DNA from: Lamprobacter modestohalophilus | GTDB lineage: Bacteria > Pseudomonadota > Gammaproteobacteria > Chromatiales > Chromatiaceae | Direction: 5' to 3' | Assembly: GCF_016583905.1 (NCBI RefSeq) | Contig: NZ_NRRY01000020.1 | Location: 26,784-90,783, forward strand | Length of the DNA stretch: 64,000 nt | Shown: in pieces, positions 44,821 to 54,236 of the stretch | How positions within the stretch are numbered: position 1 is the stretch's first letter | How the letters are laid out: each line of letters starts with the position of its first letter | The notes under the pieces: generated by a model | Seen by the model: the letters and a program-made list of their open reading frames with translations, nothing else | What the model was told of the DNA's origin: nothing | Database searches by the model: none | Position numbers and translations under genes: made by a program

Positions 44821-47349
44821 TCAATGCTTCATCGAGCTTGGCGACTTGTGCTGGCCAAACGGACTTGAGTCGATGCCGCCGCCTGGCTGCGCTAGAAGCG
44901 GTTTCGAGTCGATGCCGGCGTGGAGGCGAAGCTTGTCGAGCAGTTCATGGGTGACGATGGTCTTGTTGATGTAGTCGACCGCGCCGGCCTCGATCATCGC
45001 CCCGCCGCGGTCGGTTTCTTGATGCAGCGAGAGCCCAATGACCCGGATCGATGGCCAGCGATGATGGATGATGCGGGTGGCCTCAAGGCCGTTCATCTCG
45101 GGCATGGCGAAGTCCATCAACACGATGTCCGGCTTCAGTTGCCCGACCTTCTCGATCGCCTCGCGCCCGTTCGATGCCTCGCCGATCACCTGCAGCCAGT
45201 GCTTTTCTTCGGCTAGCAGGGATGAGAGGGCATCGCGAAGCACCACATGGTCGTCGACGAGCAGCACAGTCACCGGCTTTATGGGCAGCGGATCTAGGGA
45301 TAAGCGACATGTCGGGGTCAGGGGCGCCGATTCAACCTGCTCGAGAACCGCTTGCTGGGGCTGGTCTTCCTGTGGCCGCTGCGGAGTCTCTAAGGGTGCG
45401 TCCAGGATGACCAGCGTGCCGCCGCCTGGATTCTCGGTCACGGTTGCCGAGCCGCCAAGCAACCGCATGCGCTCGCGCATTGAGGTCAGCCCCAGATGGC
45501 AGCCACTGGCTAGGGGTCGCTCGCTCTCGCTAGCGCCGAGGCCCTTGCCGCGGTCGCTGATCATGATCCGCAAGGCGCGCTCGCCCCGCTTGAGCAGTTC
45601 GATCCGTGCCTCCAGCACCCCCGCGTGCTTGATCACGTTGAACAGGGCCTCGCGCGCACATTCGAACAGCAGCCCCCGCAGCATTTCATCCTCGGGTGAT
45701 AGCGAGGGTTCCAGATCGAGGCTGACCTCGAGCTCGTAGCGTTTCCGCATGCTCTGCGCGAGCCAATTCAGGGCATCGGAAAAACTGCTCTCGTAGAGGA
45801 TCTGCGGCCAGAGATCAGACATCAGGTTTCGCGAGGCCCCTATCGCCTCGTCGAGTAGGTTCTGGAGCTTGGCAAACTCCTGTGAGCCGCTGTCCTCCAA
45901 GTGCCGTTTGAGGCGCGCGGTGGCCATCATTGCGCCGACCAGCAGCTGTTGCAGATGGTCGTGCAGCACCTGCGCCAGGCGCATCCGTTCGCGTTGCTCA
46001 GCGCGTGTGAGCTCCTGCGCGAGCAGGCCGAGCTGGTAGGCGTGCTCCTTGAGCTGTTTTTGCGATTGGTGTAAGGCCTTGTCGGCCTGCTTGCGCTGTT
46101 CGATGTCACGCGCCGAACCGACGAAGCCAACGAAGCGGCCGTCGTCTTCGAAGAGCGGGTTTGCCGAGCATTCGAGCCACCGCCAGTGCTGGTCCGCACG
46201 CCGTGCGCGGCACTCGAGCTGGAAGGCTTGCCGCTCTTTGAGCGCGCTCGCCATGCGTGCCTGCACGCGTGAAAGATCCTCGGGATGCACCAGCGCGCAG
46301 CAGCCGATGATGGCCATCTGAGCCGTGGTGACGCCGAAATACTCGGCGAAGCCTCGATTGACGTACTCCACACGGCCTTCGGCATCGATCAGCCAGTTCA
46401 TGGTCGGCAAGCCATCGGCCATGACTCGAAAGCGCCGTTCGCTCTCGCGCAGCGCGGCTGCTTGTCGTTGGGCCTCGCGCCCAGCCTGTAGCTCAGTGAC
46501 GTCGAGCGAGAGGGTGCAGATAGCGCTGACGTTGTGATTGCTGTCGAGCCAGGGAAAGCGCGTGGACATCATCACGCGCTCGCCGTTGGGCGTCGGCAAC
46601 AGATCCTCGGTGGTCTGAGGCTCCTTCGTCTGCAGTATTCGCCGATCATGCTCGGCGATCTTGGCTGCGGCCTGAGCTGGGAAGACGTCCTCTGTTCGCT
46701 GGCCGATGACCTCGTCCGCGCAGATGTTGAGCAGCTCCTCGCCGCGCTTGTTCAAGCTTAGAATGCGCAGCTCAGGGTCTTTGATGCAGGCCATCATCGG
46801 GCTGTTGTCGAGCAGGGCCTGCAAGGCGTGCTTGGCGGTGAACTGTTCCTGCTCGATCCGCCTGAGATCGGTGATGTCATGGGAGCACAGCAGAACGCCA
46901 TCGGCATCGGCTCGGCCCGGGTCCTGATGATAGGGAGCGTAGGTCACCAGCACCAAGCGTCGGCCTGTAGCGGGCAAATCGAACCAGGCGTTGTAGCGCA
47001 CCAGGTTGCCACCAAGGGCCTGGTCGAGCTTCGGTTTGATCAGGTCGTTGAAGGCCTGTTCGCCGATCACGTCGGGAACCAATCGCCCGATAATCGCCTC
47101 GCGCGGTTGACCGGCGCGCTGTGCGAAAGCCTGGTTGATGATGCGATAGCGGTAGTCTGGCCCGACCAGCGCCAACGCGTCTGGTGAGGTGTCTATAATC
47201 GATGTGTAGACCCCGAGCCGTTGCTGCAGAGTACGACGCCAGTATCGACCCAGGAGTAGCGCAGCGACCAGCAGGATGATCAGGCCGCCGCAGACAGAGG
47301 CAAGCAGGATGAGCCCTGCGTTGAGCTCGACGAGTTTCATGTTCAACAT
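44821..47349 (-). CDS. Membrane-anchored PAS sensor kinase (HisKA_3) with C-terminal REC
   Basis: 842 residues. One transmembrane helix (about 12-35; LILLASVCGGLIILLVAALL), three PAS domains (about 45-160, 170-290, 305-435), HisKA_3 with LAQVLHDHLQQLLVGAM, HATPase (FNVIKHAGVLEARIEL; ISDRGKGLG; GCHLGLTSMRERMRLLGG) and a REC domain (LLVDDHVVLRDALSSLL; IVLMDFAMPEMNG; YINKTI). The REC resembles NarL-type receivers but lacks a DNA-binding domain. First in a run of related sensory genes; 10-bp repeats lie just upstream. Confidence 0.92.
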   Translation of the reverse strand: MLNMKLVELNAGLILLASVCGGLIILLVAALLLGRYWRRTLQQRLGVYTSIIDTSPDALALVGPDYRYRIINQAFAQRAGQPREAIIGRLVPDVIGEQAFNDLIKPKLDQALGGNLVRYNAWFDLPATGRRLVLVTYAPYHQDPGRADADGVLLCSHDITDLRRIEQEQFTAKHALQALLDNSPMMACIKDPELRILSLNKRGEELLNICADEVIGQRTEDVFPAQAAAKIAEHDRRILQTKEPQTTEDLLPTPNGERVMMSTRFPWLDSNHNVSAICTLSLDVTELQAGREAQRQAAALRESERRFRVMADGLPTMNWLIDAEGRVEYVNRGFAEYFGVTTAQMAIIGCCALVHPEDLSRVQARMASALKERQAFQLECRARRADQHWRWLECSANPLFEDDGRFVGFVGSARDIEQRKQADKALHQSQKQLKEHAYQLGLLAQELTRAEQRERMRLAQVLHDHLQQLLVGAMMATARLKRHLEDSGSQEFAKLQNLLDEAIGASRNLMSDLWPQILYESSFSDALNWLAQSMRKRYELEVSLDLEPSLSPEDEMLRGLLFECAREALFNVIKHAGVLEARIELLKRGERALRIMISDRGKGLGASESERPLASGCHLGLTSMRERMRLLGGSATVTENPGGGTLVILDAPLETPQRPQEDQPQQAVLEQVESAPLTPTCRLSLDPLPIKPVTVLLVDDHVVLRDALSSLLAEEKHWLQVIGEASNGREAIEKVGQLKPDIVLMDFAMPEMNGLEATRIIHHRWPSIRVIGLSLHQETDRGGAMIEAGAVDYINKTIVTHELLDKLRLHAGIDSKPLLAQPGGGIDSSPFGQHKSPSSMKH

Positions 47350-47410
47350 CGTTTCAAGACTCCCTTAGCGATTGTTGTTGGCATCCTTCGCCTAATCCAA
47401 CTAGCCTCGT

Positions 47411-47510
47411 CCTGAGCCGTCCTGAGCCGTCCTGAGCCGTCCTGAGCCGTCCTGAGCCGTCCTGAGCCGTCCTGAGCCGTCCTGAATCATCCTGAGCCTC
47501 CTGAATCATC
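47411..47510. repeat. 10-bp tandem repeat, seven perfect plus degenerate copies
   Basis: TCCTGAGCCG repeated seven times perfectly (47411-47480), then TCCTGAATCA and further degenerate units. It lies between the two kinase genes and reaches the last codons of the upstream one. No spacers, so not a CRISPR array. Confidence 0.97.
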
Positions 47511-48801
47511 CGGGGTTGGCGCTGGTTGCCGATGACCAGTCTGGAATATCGCATTGCAGCAGGGTGCCCCCACCCGGCGGCGAAATGAATCGGCACTGCC
47601 CGCCGAGGATGTTGGCGCGGCTGCGCATCACGCGGAGGCCAAGACCGCCGCTCGCGTCGGCTGAGCCCCTGGGGCTGCGACCATTGTGACGAACGCTCAG
47701 GCGAATACTGTCATCGAGGGTTTGCAGGTGGATCTCGATGCAGGTCGCCTGCCCGAGGTGGATGGCGTTGCTGACGGCCTCCTGCGCGATCCGAAACAGA
47801 TGCAGGCTCTGGGTATGGTCGCTGATGCTCAGTCCACTGTGGTCGCGGAAGCGGCATTCGAGTCCGAAGTTCTGTTGTACGCGCGCCGCGAGTTCGCTCA
47901 GTGCGGCCGGCAGGCTGTCGCTTGCGAGGTCGGCTGGGGCGAGCCGCTTGGATAGCTGACGAGCGCTGTCGAGGGTTTGCTTGATGTGGCCCTGCAGCTG
48001 TTCGAAGTCTTGCCTGAGCTTGGGCTCTTTGGCGGGGAGCGCTAGCCTCCGCTCGATATTGGAGGCGAGCATCAGGATACCGCTGAGCTGTTGCGCGATG
48101 TCGTCGTGAATCTCGCGGCTGACCTGCTGCTGCTGGCGCGTGTTGAGCTCGATGAGCTGATGTTCGAGGCGCCGGCGCTCGCTGAGGTCGCGGACGACGA
48201 ATACGAACAGATCCTGGTCGGCCGCTGGGCGAACCGCGACCTCAGCCAAGAAGATGTCATCGTCCGGGCGGCGCCCTTCGATCAACAGGTCCTGCTCGTC
48301 TAGCGTTGAGTTCGTCGCCTCAGCGCAGAGATGACTCCGCAGCAATTGTGCAGAGATGGTCGAGAAGAGCGACTCCAGCGGTTGTCCGATGATGACTGTG
48401 CTGCTGCATGCAAACATGGCCTCTGCGGCGGGATTGAAGTCGAGGATGCGACCGGCGCTGTCGACTGTCAGGATTGCATCAGCGGTTGCATTGATGATCG
48501 CGCGCAGCTGTCCGCTCGTGAGTATCGGGGCAATCGGCGGTTGGTCGCCTGAAGTGCGGTTGTCCGCTTCCAACTCTCGGCCCATTCGGCGCCCTTTGGC
48601 GATGGTTGACTGGAGTTTTTCGTGTTTCAAGGCTCGGCCCTTTTGGCCGCTCTCCGTGCTGGCTGATGGTGGCTGTTGGCTCGCGGACTGAGCCTTGGCC
48701 ATGGCTGCCTGCGACGCTTGCCGACAGGCGGATTGATTGAGCGACGTCTCGTCCTGAGGCTTGCGTGCTGTGCTGCCCACGAGGCCGCGCTTAGCGGCCA
48801 T
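47506..48801 (-). CDS. PAS sensor histidine kinase (HisKA_3, NarX-like)
   Basis: About 431 residues; soluble. A low-complexity N-terminus leads to a PAS domain (about 115-230; INATADAILTVDSAGRILDF), HisKA_3 with QVSREIHDDIAQQLSGI (phosphoacceptor His) and HATPase (LFRIAQEAVSNAIHLG; GGLGLRVMRSRANILGGQ). The start at 48801 is preferred because GGAG lies 9 bases upstream; the frame extends to 48891, overlapping the regulator gene by 32 bp. It follows the NarL-type regulator in the same direction, forming a likely two-component pair. Confidence 0.88.
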   Translation of the reverse strand: MAAKRGLVGSTARKPQDETSLNQSACRQASQAAMAKAQSASQQPPSASTESGQKGRALKHEKLQSTIAKGRRMGRELEADNRTSGDQPPIAPILTSGQLRAIINATADAILTVDSAGRILDFNPAAEAMFACSSTVIIGQPLESLFSTISAQLLRSHLCAEATNSTLDEQDLLIEGRRPDDDIFLAEVAVRPAADQDLFVFVVRDLSERRRLEHQLIELNTRQQQQVSREIHDDIAQQLSGILMLASNIERRLALPAKEPKLRQDFEQLQGHIKQTLDSARQLSKRLAPADLASDSLPAALSELAARVQQNFGLECRFRDHSGLSISDHTQSLHLFRIAQEAVSNAIHLGQATCIEIHLQTLDDSIRLSVRHNGRSPRGSADASGGLGLRVMRSRANILGGQCRFISPPGGGTLLQCDIPDWSSATSANPG

Positions 48802-48859
48802 GTATTCAGACTCCACGCCGGTCGCGGCGCGCGAGCGCCTCGCCAGAGCCGCTTGCGGT

Positions 48860-49537
48860 CTAGCGTTGCTCAAGGTCCCACTGCACCGCATGCCGCATCA
48901 ACTGGCCGGCCGAGGTGAGGCCCAGTTTTCGCTTGATCTTTTCGCGGTGCGTCTCGACCGTCTTGACGCTCAGATTCAGTTGCTTGGCGATCTCGGTGGT
49001 GGAGCGGCCCTGGCCGATGAGCCAGAAGACCTCGAGCTCCCGGTTGCTGAGCTCGTCGATCGATGAGCCAGCCGTTGGCTGTTTCTGATGCGCAAAGCCG
49101 GTGATGATGCGCTCGACGACATCGGGGCTGAGATAGATCTTGCCGGCGAGCACCTGGCGCAAGGCGTCGATCACATGGCCGGCAACCTCGTGCTTATTGA
49201 TGTAGCCGTGTGCACCGGAATTGATGGCACGCTCTGCAAATAGCGATTCATCGCGCATCGAGCAGACGAGCATGCGCAGCTCTGGATACCGGCTTTTGAG
49301 CCGACGGATCAGCTCGAGGCCGTTTCCGTCCTCGAGCGACAGATCGATGATGGCGATGTCCGGGTTGAGCTCGCGGGCGAGATCTTGTGCCTCGCGAATC
49401 TTCCCGGTTTCGCCGCAGACGGTGAGGTCAGCCGCCTCGCCGATCACGCCTTTGAGTCCCTCGCGCACGAGTGGGTGATCATCAACGATCAAGACTGTTC
49501 GTTTTCTGGCGTTCAGCTGCCACCTCCTGGATCGCAT
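48860..49537 (-). CDS. NarL/FixJ-type response regulator
   Basis: 225 residues. REC domain (VLIVDDHPLVREGLKGVIG; phosphoacceptor in IAIIDLSLEDGNGLE; GYINKHE) and a C-terminal LuxR-type helix-turn-helix (LSNRELEVFWLIGQGRSTTE, then LNLSVKTVETHREKIKRKL). Cognate kinase probably the HisKA_3 protein encoded just downstream. Oddity: the best Shine-Dalgarno (AGGAGGTGG) lies inside codons 4-6 of the ATG-initiated frame and points to a CTG at 49516 six bases further, so the true start may be a rare CTG. Confidence 0.92.
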   Translation of the reverse strand: MRSRRWQLNARKRTVLIVDDHPLVREGLKGVIGEAADLTVCGETGKIREAQDLARELNPDIAIIDLSLEDGNGLELIRRLKSRYPELRMLVCSMRDESLFAERAINSGAHGYINKHEVAGHVIDALRQVLAGKIYLSPDVVERIITGFAHQKQPTAGSSIDELSNRELEVFWLIGQGRSTTEIAKQLNLSVKTVETHREKIKRKLGLTSAGQLMRHAVQWDLEQR

Positions 49538-49862
49538 CTGGCAAAACAGATGACGGTTTCCCCTGGTTTTCGGGCCGAAGCCCGATCGGATACACAGTAG
49601 TTGTGCTTATAGAGTGTGTCTGCGGACTGCGGACGATGCCATCAGGGATTTCCTGATCTATTCGCCGACAGGTCTCATGGAATACTGCTGTTTGCAGGTC
49701 GTCTTCGAATCTGCATTTTTCGGTGTTTGCAACCAGCGGAGTACGCACGAGTGGCTCGATGTTTGACAGCAGAAGTTGTCCCGTTGCGGCATGCTACGCT
49801 GTTGCTAGAGGTTGGACTCAGCCCGAGCCGACCCGATCACCGCGGCGGCCGGGAACCCATCC

Positions 49863-52800
49863 GTGACTTCAAGACAATCGACTGAAGACCCTAAATCCCG
49901 CGCGGCGTCGGATGACGCCGGTGATGCAGTGCAGACACCATCGGAGCAGGTCTCTGAGCAGCGTGCAGACCCTGCAGACTCTCCTGATCATCAGGCATCG
50001 AGGCCTGAGTCGGAAGCAAATGACGAGACCCGCGTGGGTATCGTCGGCATGGTGGCCTCAGCGGGTGGCCTCGCGCCGTTCCAAGCCTTTTTCGATCAAG
50101 TGCCGCCGGATACGGGTCTGGCCTTCGTCATCGTTCCTCATCTCGATCCGAGCCACCGCAGCTTGATGACCCAGCTGTTGGCTGGGCACACCGAGATGCT
50201 GGTGCAAGAGATCGAGGATGGCATGCGCCCGCGGGCGAATCAGGTCTATCTGATACCGCCCGGTTTTCAGTTGACGATCAGTGGCGGCGTGCTTCACCTG
50301 GCACACCCGGACGGGCGCGCACTGGATCGCGAGGCGACGCTCGATCTGTTTTTGCGCGCGTTGGCCGCAGACCAGCAGCAACGTGCAATCGGGATTGTGC
50401 TCTCCGGAACGGGGACGCAGGGCACGCTCGGACTGCGCGACATCAAGGATCAGGGCGGAGTGGCCTTGGTGCAGGAGCCGTCGACGGCCCAATTCGACTC
50501 GATGCCGCGCAGCGCGATCGCTGCTGGCGTCGCCGACCGGGTGCTCTCGCCGCGGGCGATGGCAGACCAGGTTGCCGCTTGGGCGCGGCGGGCCTCGAAC
50601 GCTCAGTATTGGATCTCGCGCGAGCCGGATAAGAGAGCAGAAATAGAGCAGCTTGCTGGTGTGCTGGCGTTGTTGCGAGCCCGGACCCGGTATGACTTTC
50701 GCTTTTATCGCAAAAACATGCTGTTGCGTCGCGTGAAACGGCGCATGAGCCTGTGCAATCTCGATAGCGTGCCTGAGTACCTGGCGCGCTTGCGCAAAGA
50801 GCCCGCCGAACTCAGCGAGTTGTTCAGGGATCTGCTCATCGGCGTGACCAGCTTCTTCCGCGACCCGCAGGCGTTTGAGGTGTTGACGCAGCGGGTCTTG
50901 GAGCCCTTGGTACAGGAACACGCGATTGGCGGCACCAAGGCGGATCAGCCGGTTCGTGTTTGGGTGCCCGGCTGCTCCACCGGAGAGGAGCCCTACAGCA
51001 TCGCGATGCTGTTGTTCGAAAGCTTCTCTCACCACGAGCAACCGCCCAACCTGCAGGTGTTTGCAACCGATATCGATGATAAGGCACTCGACTTCGCACG
51101 CTACGGCGCCTATCCGCCGAGTATCGCTGCGGATGTCTCTGAGCAGCGCTTACGCACCTTTTTCGTCAAGGATGGCGAAGATCGCTACCGGGTCTGCGAG
51201 CGGCTGCGCGACGCCGTCGTGTTTGCTCCGCAGAACCTGATTACCGATGCGCCGTTCTCAAAGCTGGACCTGATCAGCTGCCGCAATCTGCTGATCTATC
51301 TCGAGCAGGAGGTGCAGGAGCGCATCGTGAGCCTGTTCCACTTTGCGCTCAATCCGGGCGGCTACCTGCTGCTCGGGCCATCGGAAAGCGTTGGGTCGCA
51401 CACCGAGCTGTATGAAACGACCTCTAAGCGGTGGCGACTCTTTCAGCGCAGCAGCGGGACGCGTCCAGACCTGTCGCGGCTGCCGCCGGCGGCGCGGTTG
51501 CAACCGGTGTTTCCGTCGCTCGTCACGGCAATGCCCCGGGCGCATGTGGACATGGTTGGGGTCGCACAGCGGGTGCTGTTGGAAGAGTATGGTCCGGCCG
51601 CGGTGCTGGTGAATCGTCGCTACGACATCCTGCATCTGTTTGGTCCGACCACCGACTACATGGAGCTTCCAGTCGGCCGCCCGGCGCTCGAGCTGACCTC
51701 GATGCTGCGCCGCGGCCTCCGGACGCGGGTGCGGGCGGCCTGCCACAAGGCGCTCGAAGCGCAGACAACGGTGCTGGTCGACGACGCGCAGGTTCAGCGC
51801 TCTGGCCGCTATGTGCCGGTGCGGGTGCGGGTGACACCCTTGCATGATCCTGGGCGGACAGAGACCCTGCTGCTGCTCAGCTTTGTGGATGTTGAGACCG
51901 CTGCGGCAGGGACAGCGATCGCGCCCGTCGATCTCGCTGAGCTGGGCCGGGTTCCGGACTCGAGCCAGGCGGCCGCCTTGGTCGAGCAGCTCGAGAACGA
52001 GCTGCGGGCGACGCGGGAAGACCTGCAGACCACCGTCGAGGAGATGGAAAGCGCGAACGAGGAGCTCAAGGCCTCCAATGAGGAGGCCATGTCGATGAAC
52101 GAGGAGCTGCAGTCGGCGAACGAGGAGCTGGAGGTCTCGAAGGAAGAGCTGCAGTCTTTGAACGAGGAGCTGAGCACGGTCAACAGCCAGCTCGAGGACA
52201 AGGTTCACGAGCTCGAGCAGAGCAACAATGACATCAGTAACCTGCTCTCGAGCACCGAGATCGCAACCGTGTTCCTCGATGCCGAGATGCAGGTGAAGCG
52301 GTTCACGCCGCGTGCCGCAAGGCTGCTCAATCTGCGGTCGATCGACATTGGGCGGCCGCTGGGCGACCTCACGTCGAACGTCTCCGATGAGGAACTGCTG
52401 CCGGACGCGCGGCTTGTGCTCGAGCGCTTGGCGCCCATGGAGCGCGATGTCGTCGCGAACGACCACAGCCGCTACCTGCGTCGTATCCAGCCCTATCGGA
52501 CGCAGGACAACCGGATCGCGGGGGTTGTGCTGACCTTCGTCGACATTACCGCGCGTGCTCAAGCTGAGCAGGCCTTGCGTGCCAGTGAGGCGCGCTTTCG
52601 GCTGCTGTTCGAGCGCTCGCCGATGTGCCTGCTGGAGCAGGACTGGTCGCAGGTGCGTGATTGTCTGTTGTCGCGCAGCGGGGAAAGTGGGGCCGCGCTG
52701 GCGGATTGGGTCTGTGCGCATCCAGAGCAGGCGCTTGCTTGCCGGGGCAAACTGCGGGTCAGCGCTGCCAATGCCTCCGCCCGGCAGCTGGCGGGGGTCT

Positions 52801-54083
52801 CCGACCCGAGCGTGGTTGATGTGCCGATGGCTGAGCAGTTCTTCCCGTTGGAGCCGGGCGAGGGCTATTTGGCCTTGCTCGGTGAGTTGTTGATGGGCCG
52901 CGCTGCTGCCTTCGAGCTGGAAGTGCACACCGGTTCCGGTGCGCGCATCCCCGTGCTCGCTCACGCGGTGCCTCTGCCCGGACATTTCGAGCATCTTGAC
53001 CGGGTGCTGATGGCGGTGATCGACATCACGGCGCGCAAGCGGATCGAGCTGGCGCTGGCTGATCGCGAGAGGCGCCTGTCGGCGATCCTGCATACGGTTG
53101 TCGACGGGCTCATCGGGGTGGATGCCGACGGGCGCATCAATCAGGCCAACCAGGCGGCCGAACGGCTCTTCGGCCGATCCCATGAGGCGCTGATCGGTGA
53201 GCCGCTGGCGTCGGTGCTGCTACCGGGGCCGGCCGGGCAGCATCTGGATGACATCATGCAGGTCGTGCGCGAGGCCGCGCACGCCGATGCTCAAGAGCCA
53301 TCGCTCTGCGACGGTGTGTGTGAGGACGGCTCGCTGTTTCCTGCTGAGCTGAGTGTCGGGCAGGTCGATCATCTCGATATCTTCGTGATCTTGGTGCGGG
53401 ATGTCAGTCGACGTCGCGAGCTCGAGAAGCAGGTGATCGAGATCAGTACACGCGAGCAGGAGCGCATCGGTCGGGAGATCCACGACAGTCTCGGCCAACA
53501 GCTGACGGCGGTGACGCTGCTGGCGGCGGCCTTGGCGGGCAAGCTGGAAACGGCCGGCAGCAGGGAAGGGGTCGAGGCGCGAACGCTGGCGGAGCAGCTC
53601 GAGCGCACCTTGTCGGAATCTAGGGCCCTCACGCAGGGGCTGGCTCCGGTGGGCGTGTCGCCAGAGGATCTGGTCGACGCCTTGAGCACACTGGCGCGGC
53701 AGGTTCAGCACAGCAGCGGTATCAAGTGCAGGTTTCAGTGTGAGGGCGCGGAGGCGATCCAAGACGCGGTGGTCGCCTCGCATGTCTATCGCATCGCTCA
53801 GGAGGCCGTCAACAATGCCTCGCGGCATGGCAAGCCGAAACGGATCGACCTCGGGCTCGAGGTGCGGGACAGGAAGATCCTGCTCTCGGTGCGAGATGAC
53901 GGCACCTGGAGCGGCGCGCGCAAGCGCGGCAGCGGCGGCTTGGGTGGCTTGGGCCTGCACATCATGGGCTACCGCGCTGGAATCTTGGGTGGCCGCCTCA
54001 GCGTTCGCCCACTCGACACGGGCGGCACGCTGATGCGTTGCGAGATCCCGTTACCCGATGCACGCAAACACAAGAGCGACTAG
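49863..54083 (+). CDS. CheB-CheR-PAS-HisKA_3 sensor kinase fusion
   Basis: About 1406 residues (TTG at 49812 would give 1423). Order: CheB methylesterase domain (about 60-245; GMVASAGGLAPF with Ser, VPHLDPSHRSLM with His, but GTGTQGTLGL where the catalytic Asp is expected), CheR methyltransferase (about 265-540; FRFYRKNMLLRRVKRRM, VPGCSTGEEPYSIAML), a long Glu-rich coiled coil (about 705-800; NEELQSANEELEVSKEEL), PAS domains, HisKA_3 (RIGREIHDSLGQQLTAV) and HATPase. The GTG at 49863 is preferred (GGGAA upstream). Divergent from the NarL regulator, a likely target. No membrane segment. Confidence 0.9.
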   Translation: MTSRQSTEDPKSRAASDDAGDAVQTPSEQVSEQRADPADSPDHQASRPESEANDETRVGIVGMVASAGGLAPFQAFFDQVPPDTGLAFVIVPHLDPSHRSLMTQLLAGHTEMLVQEIEDGMRPRANQVYLIPPGFQLTISGGVLHLAHPDGRALDREATLDLFLRALAADQQQRAIGIVLSGTGTQGTLGLRDIKDQGGVALVQEPSTAQFDSMPRSAIAAGVADRVLSPRAMADQVAAWARRASNAQYWISREPDKRAEIEQLAGVLALLRARTRYDFRFYRKNMLLRRVKRRMSLCNLDSVPEYLARLRKEPAELSELFRDLLIGVTSFFRDPQAFEVLTQRVLEPLVQEHAIGGTKADQPVRVWVPGCSTGEEPYSIAMLLFESFSHHEQPPNLQVFATDIDDKALDFARYGAYPPSIAADVSEQRLRTFFVKDGEDRYRVCERLRDAVVFAPQNLITDAPFSKLDLISCRNLLIYLEQEVQERIVSLFHFALNPGGYLLLGPSESVGSHTELYETTSKRWRLFQRSSGTRPDLSRLPPAARLQPVFPSLVTAMPRAHVDMVGVAQRVLLEEYGPAAVLVNRRYDILHLFGPTTDYMELPVGRPALELTSMLRRGLRTRVRAACHKALEAQTTVLVDDAQVQRSGRYVPVRVRVTPLHDPGRTETLLLLSFVDVETAAAGTAIAPVDLAELGRVPDSSQAAALVEQLENELRATREDLQTTVEEMESANEELKASNEEAMSMNEELQSANEELEVSKEELQSLNEELSTVNSQLEDKVHELEQSNNDISNLLSSTEIATVFLDAEMQVKRFTPRAARLLNLRSIDIGRPLGDLTSNVSDEELLPDARLVLERLAPMERDVVANDHSRYLRRIQPYRTQDNRIAGVVLTFVDITARAQAEQALRASEARFRLLFERSPMCLLEQDWSQVRDCLLSRSGESGAALADWVCAHPEQALACRGKLRVSAANASARQLAGVSDPSVVDVPMAEQFFPLEPGEGYLALLGELLMGRAAAFELEVHTGSGARIPVLAHAVPLPGHFEHLDRVLMAVIDITARKRIELALADRERRLSAILHTVVDGLIGVDADGRINQANQAAERLFGRSHEALIGEPLASVLLPGPAGQHLDDIMQVVREAAHADAQEPSLCDGVCEDGSLFPAELSVGQVDHLDIFVILVRDVSRRRELEKQVIEISTREQERIGREIHDSLGQQLTAVTLLAAALAGKLETAGSREGVEARTLAEQLERTLSESRALTQGLAPVGVSPEDLVDALSTLARQVQHSSGIKCRFQCEGAEAIQDAVVASHVYRIAQEAVNNASRHGKPKRIDLGLEVRDRKILLSVRDDGTWSGARKRGSGGLGGLGLHIMGYRAGILGGRLSVRPLDTGGTLMRCEIPLPDARKHKSD

Positions 54084-54236
54084 CGCGATGCCGTGCGGTG
54101 GGCTGCTGCTCGGTTCGCGGTTCACCACTTGCGGTCTTCCGCTTGAGCGGCCTGGTCTGGCGGAACGACCTTCCTCTGCTCGCCACCTGAGCGTTTGCGG
54201 CGAGCGCCACTACTGAGAACTGAGAGGCCAAAGCCC

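Noticed and set aside
47411..47510. CRISPR array
   Set aside because: The units are contiguous 10-mers with no spacers and no cas genes nearby.
51258..53183. 641-codon open frame on the minus strand
   Set aside because: It is antisense to the CheB-CheR-kinase fusion, whose domains are clear; the long opening results from GC-rich codon bias and Glu/Leu-rich coiled coil. No domain was recognised in it.
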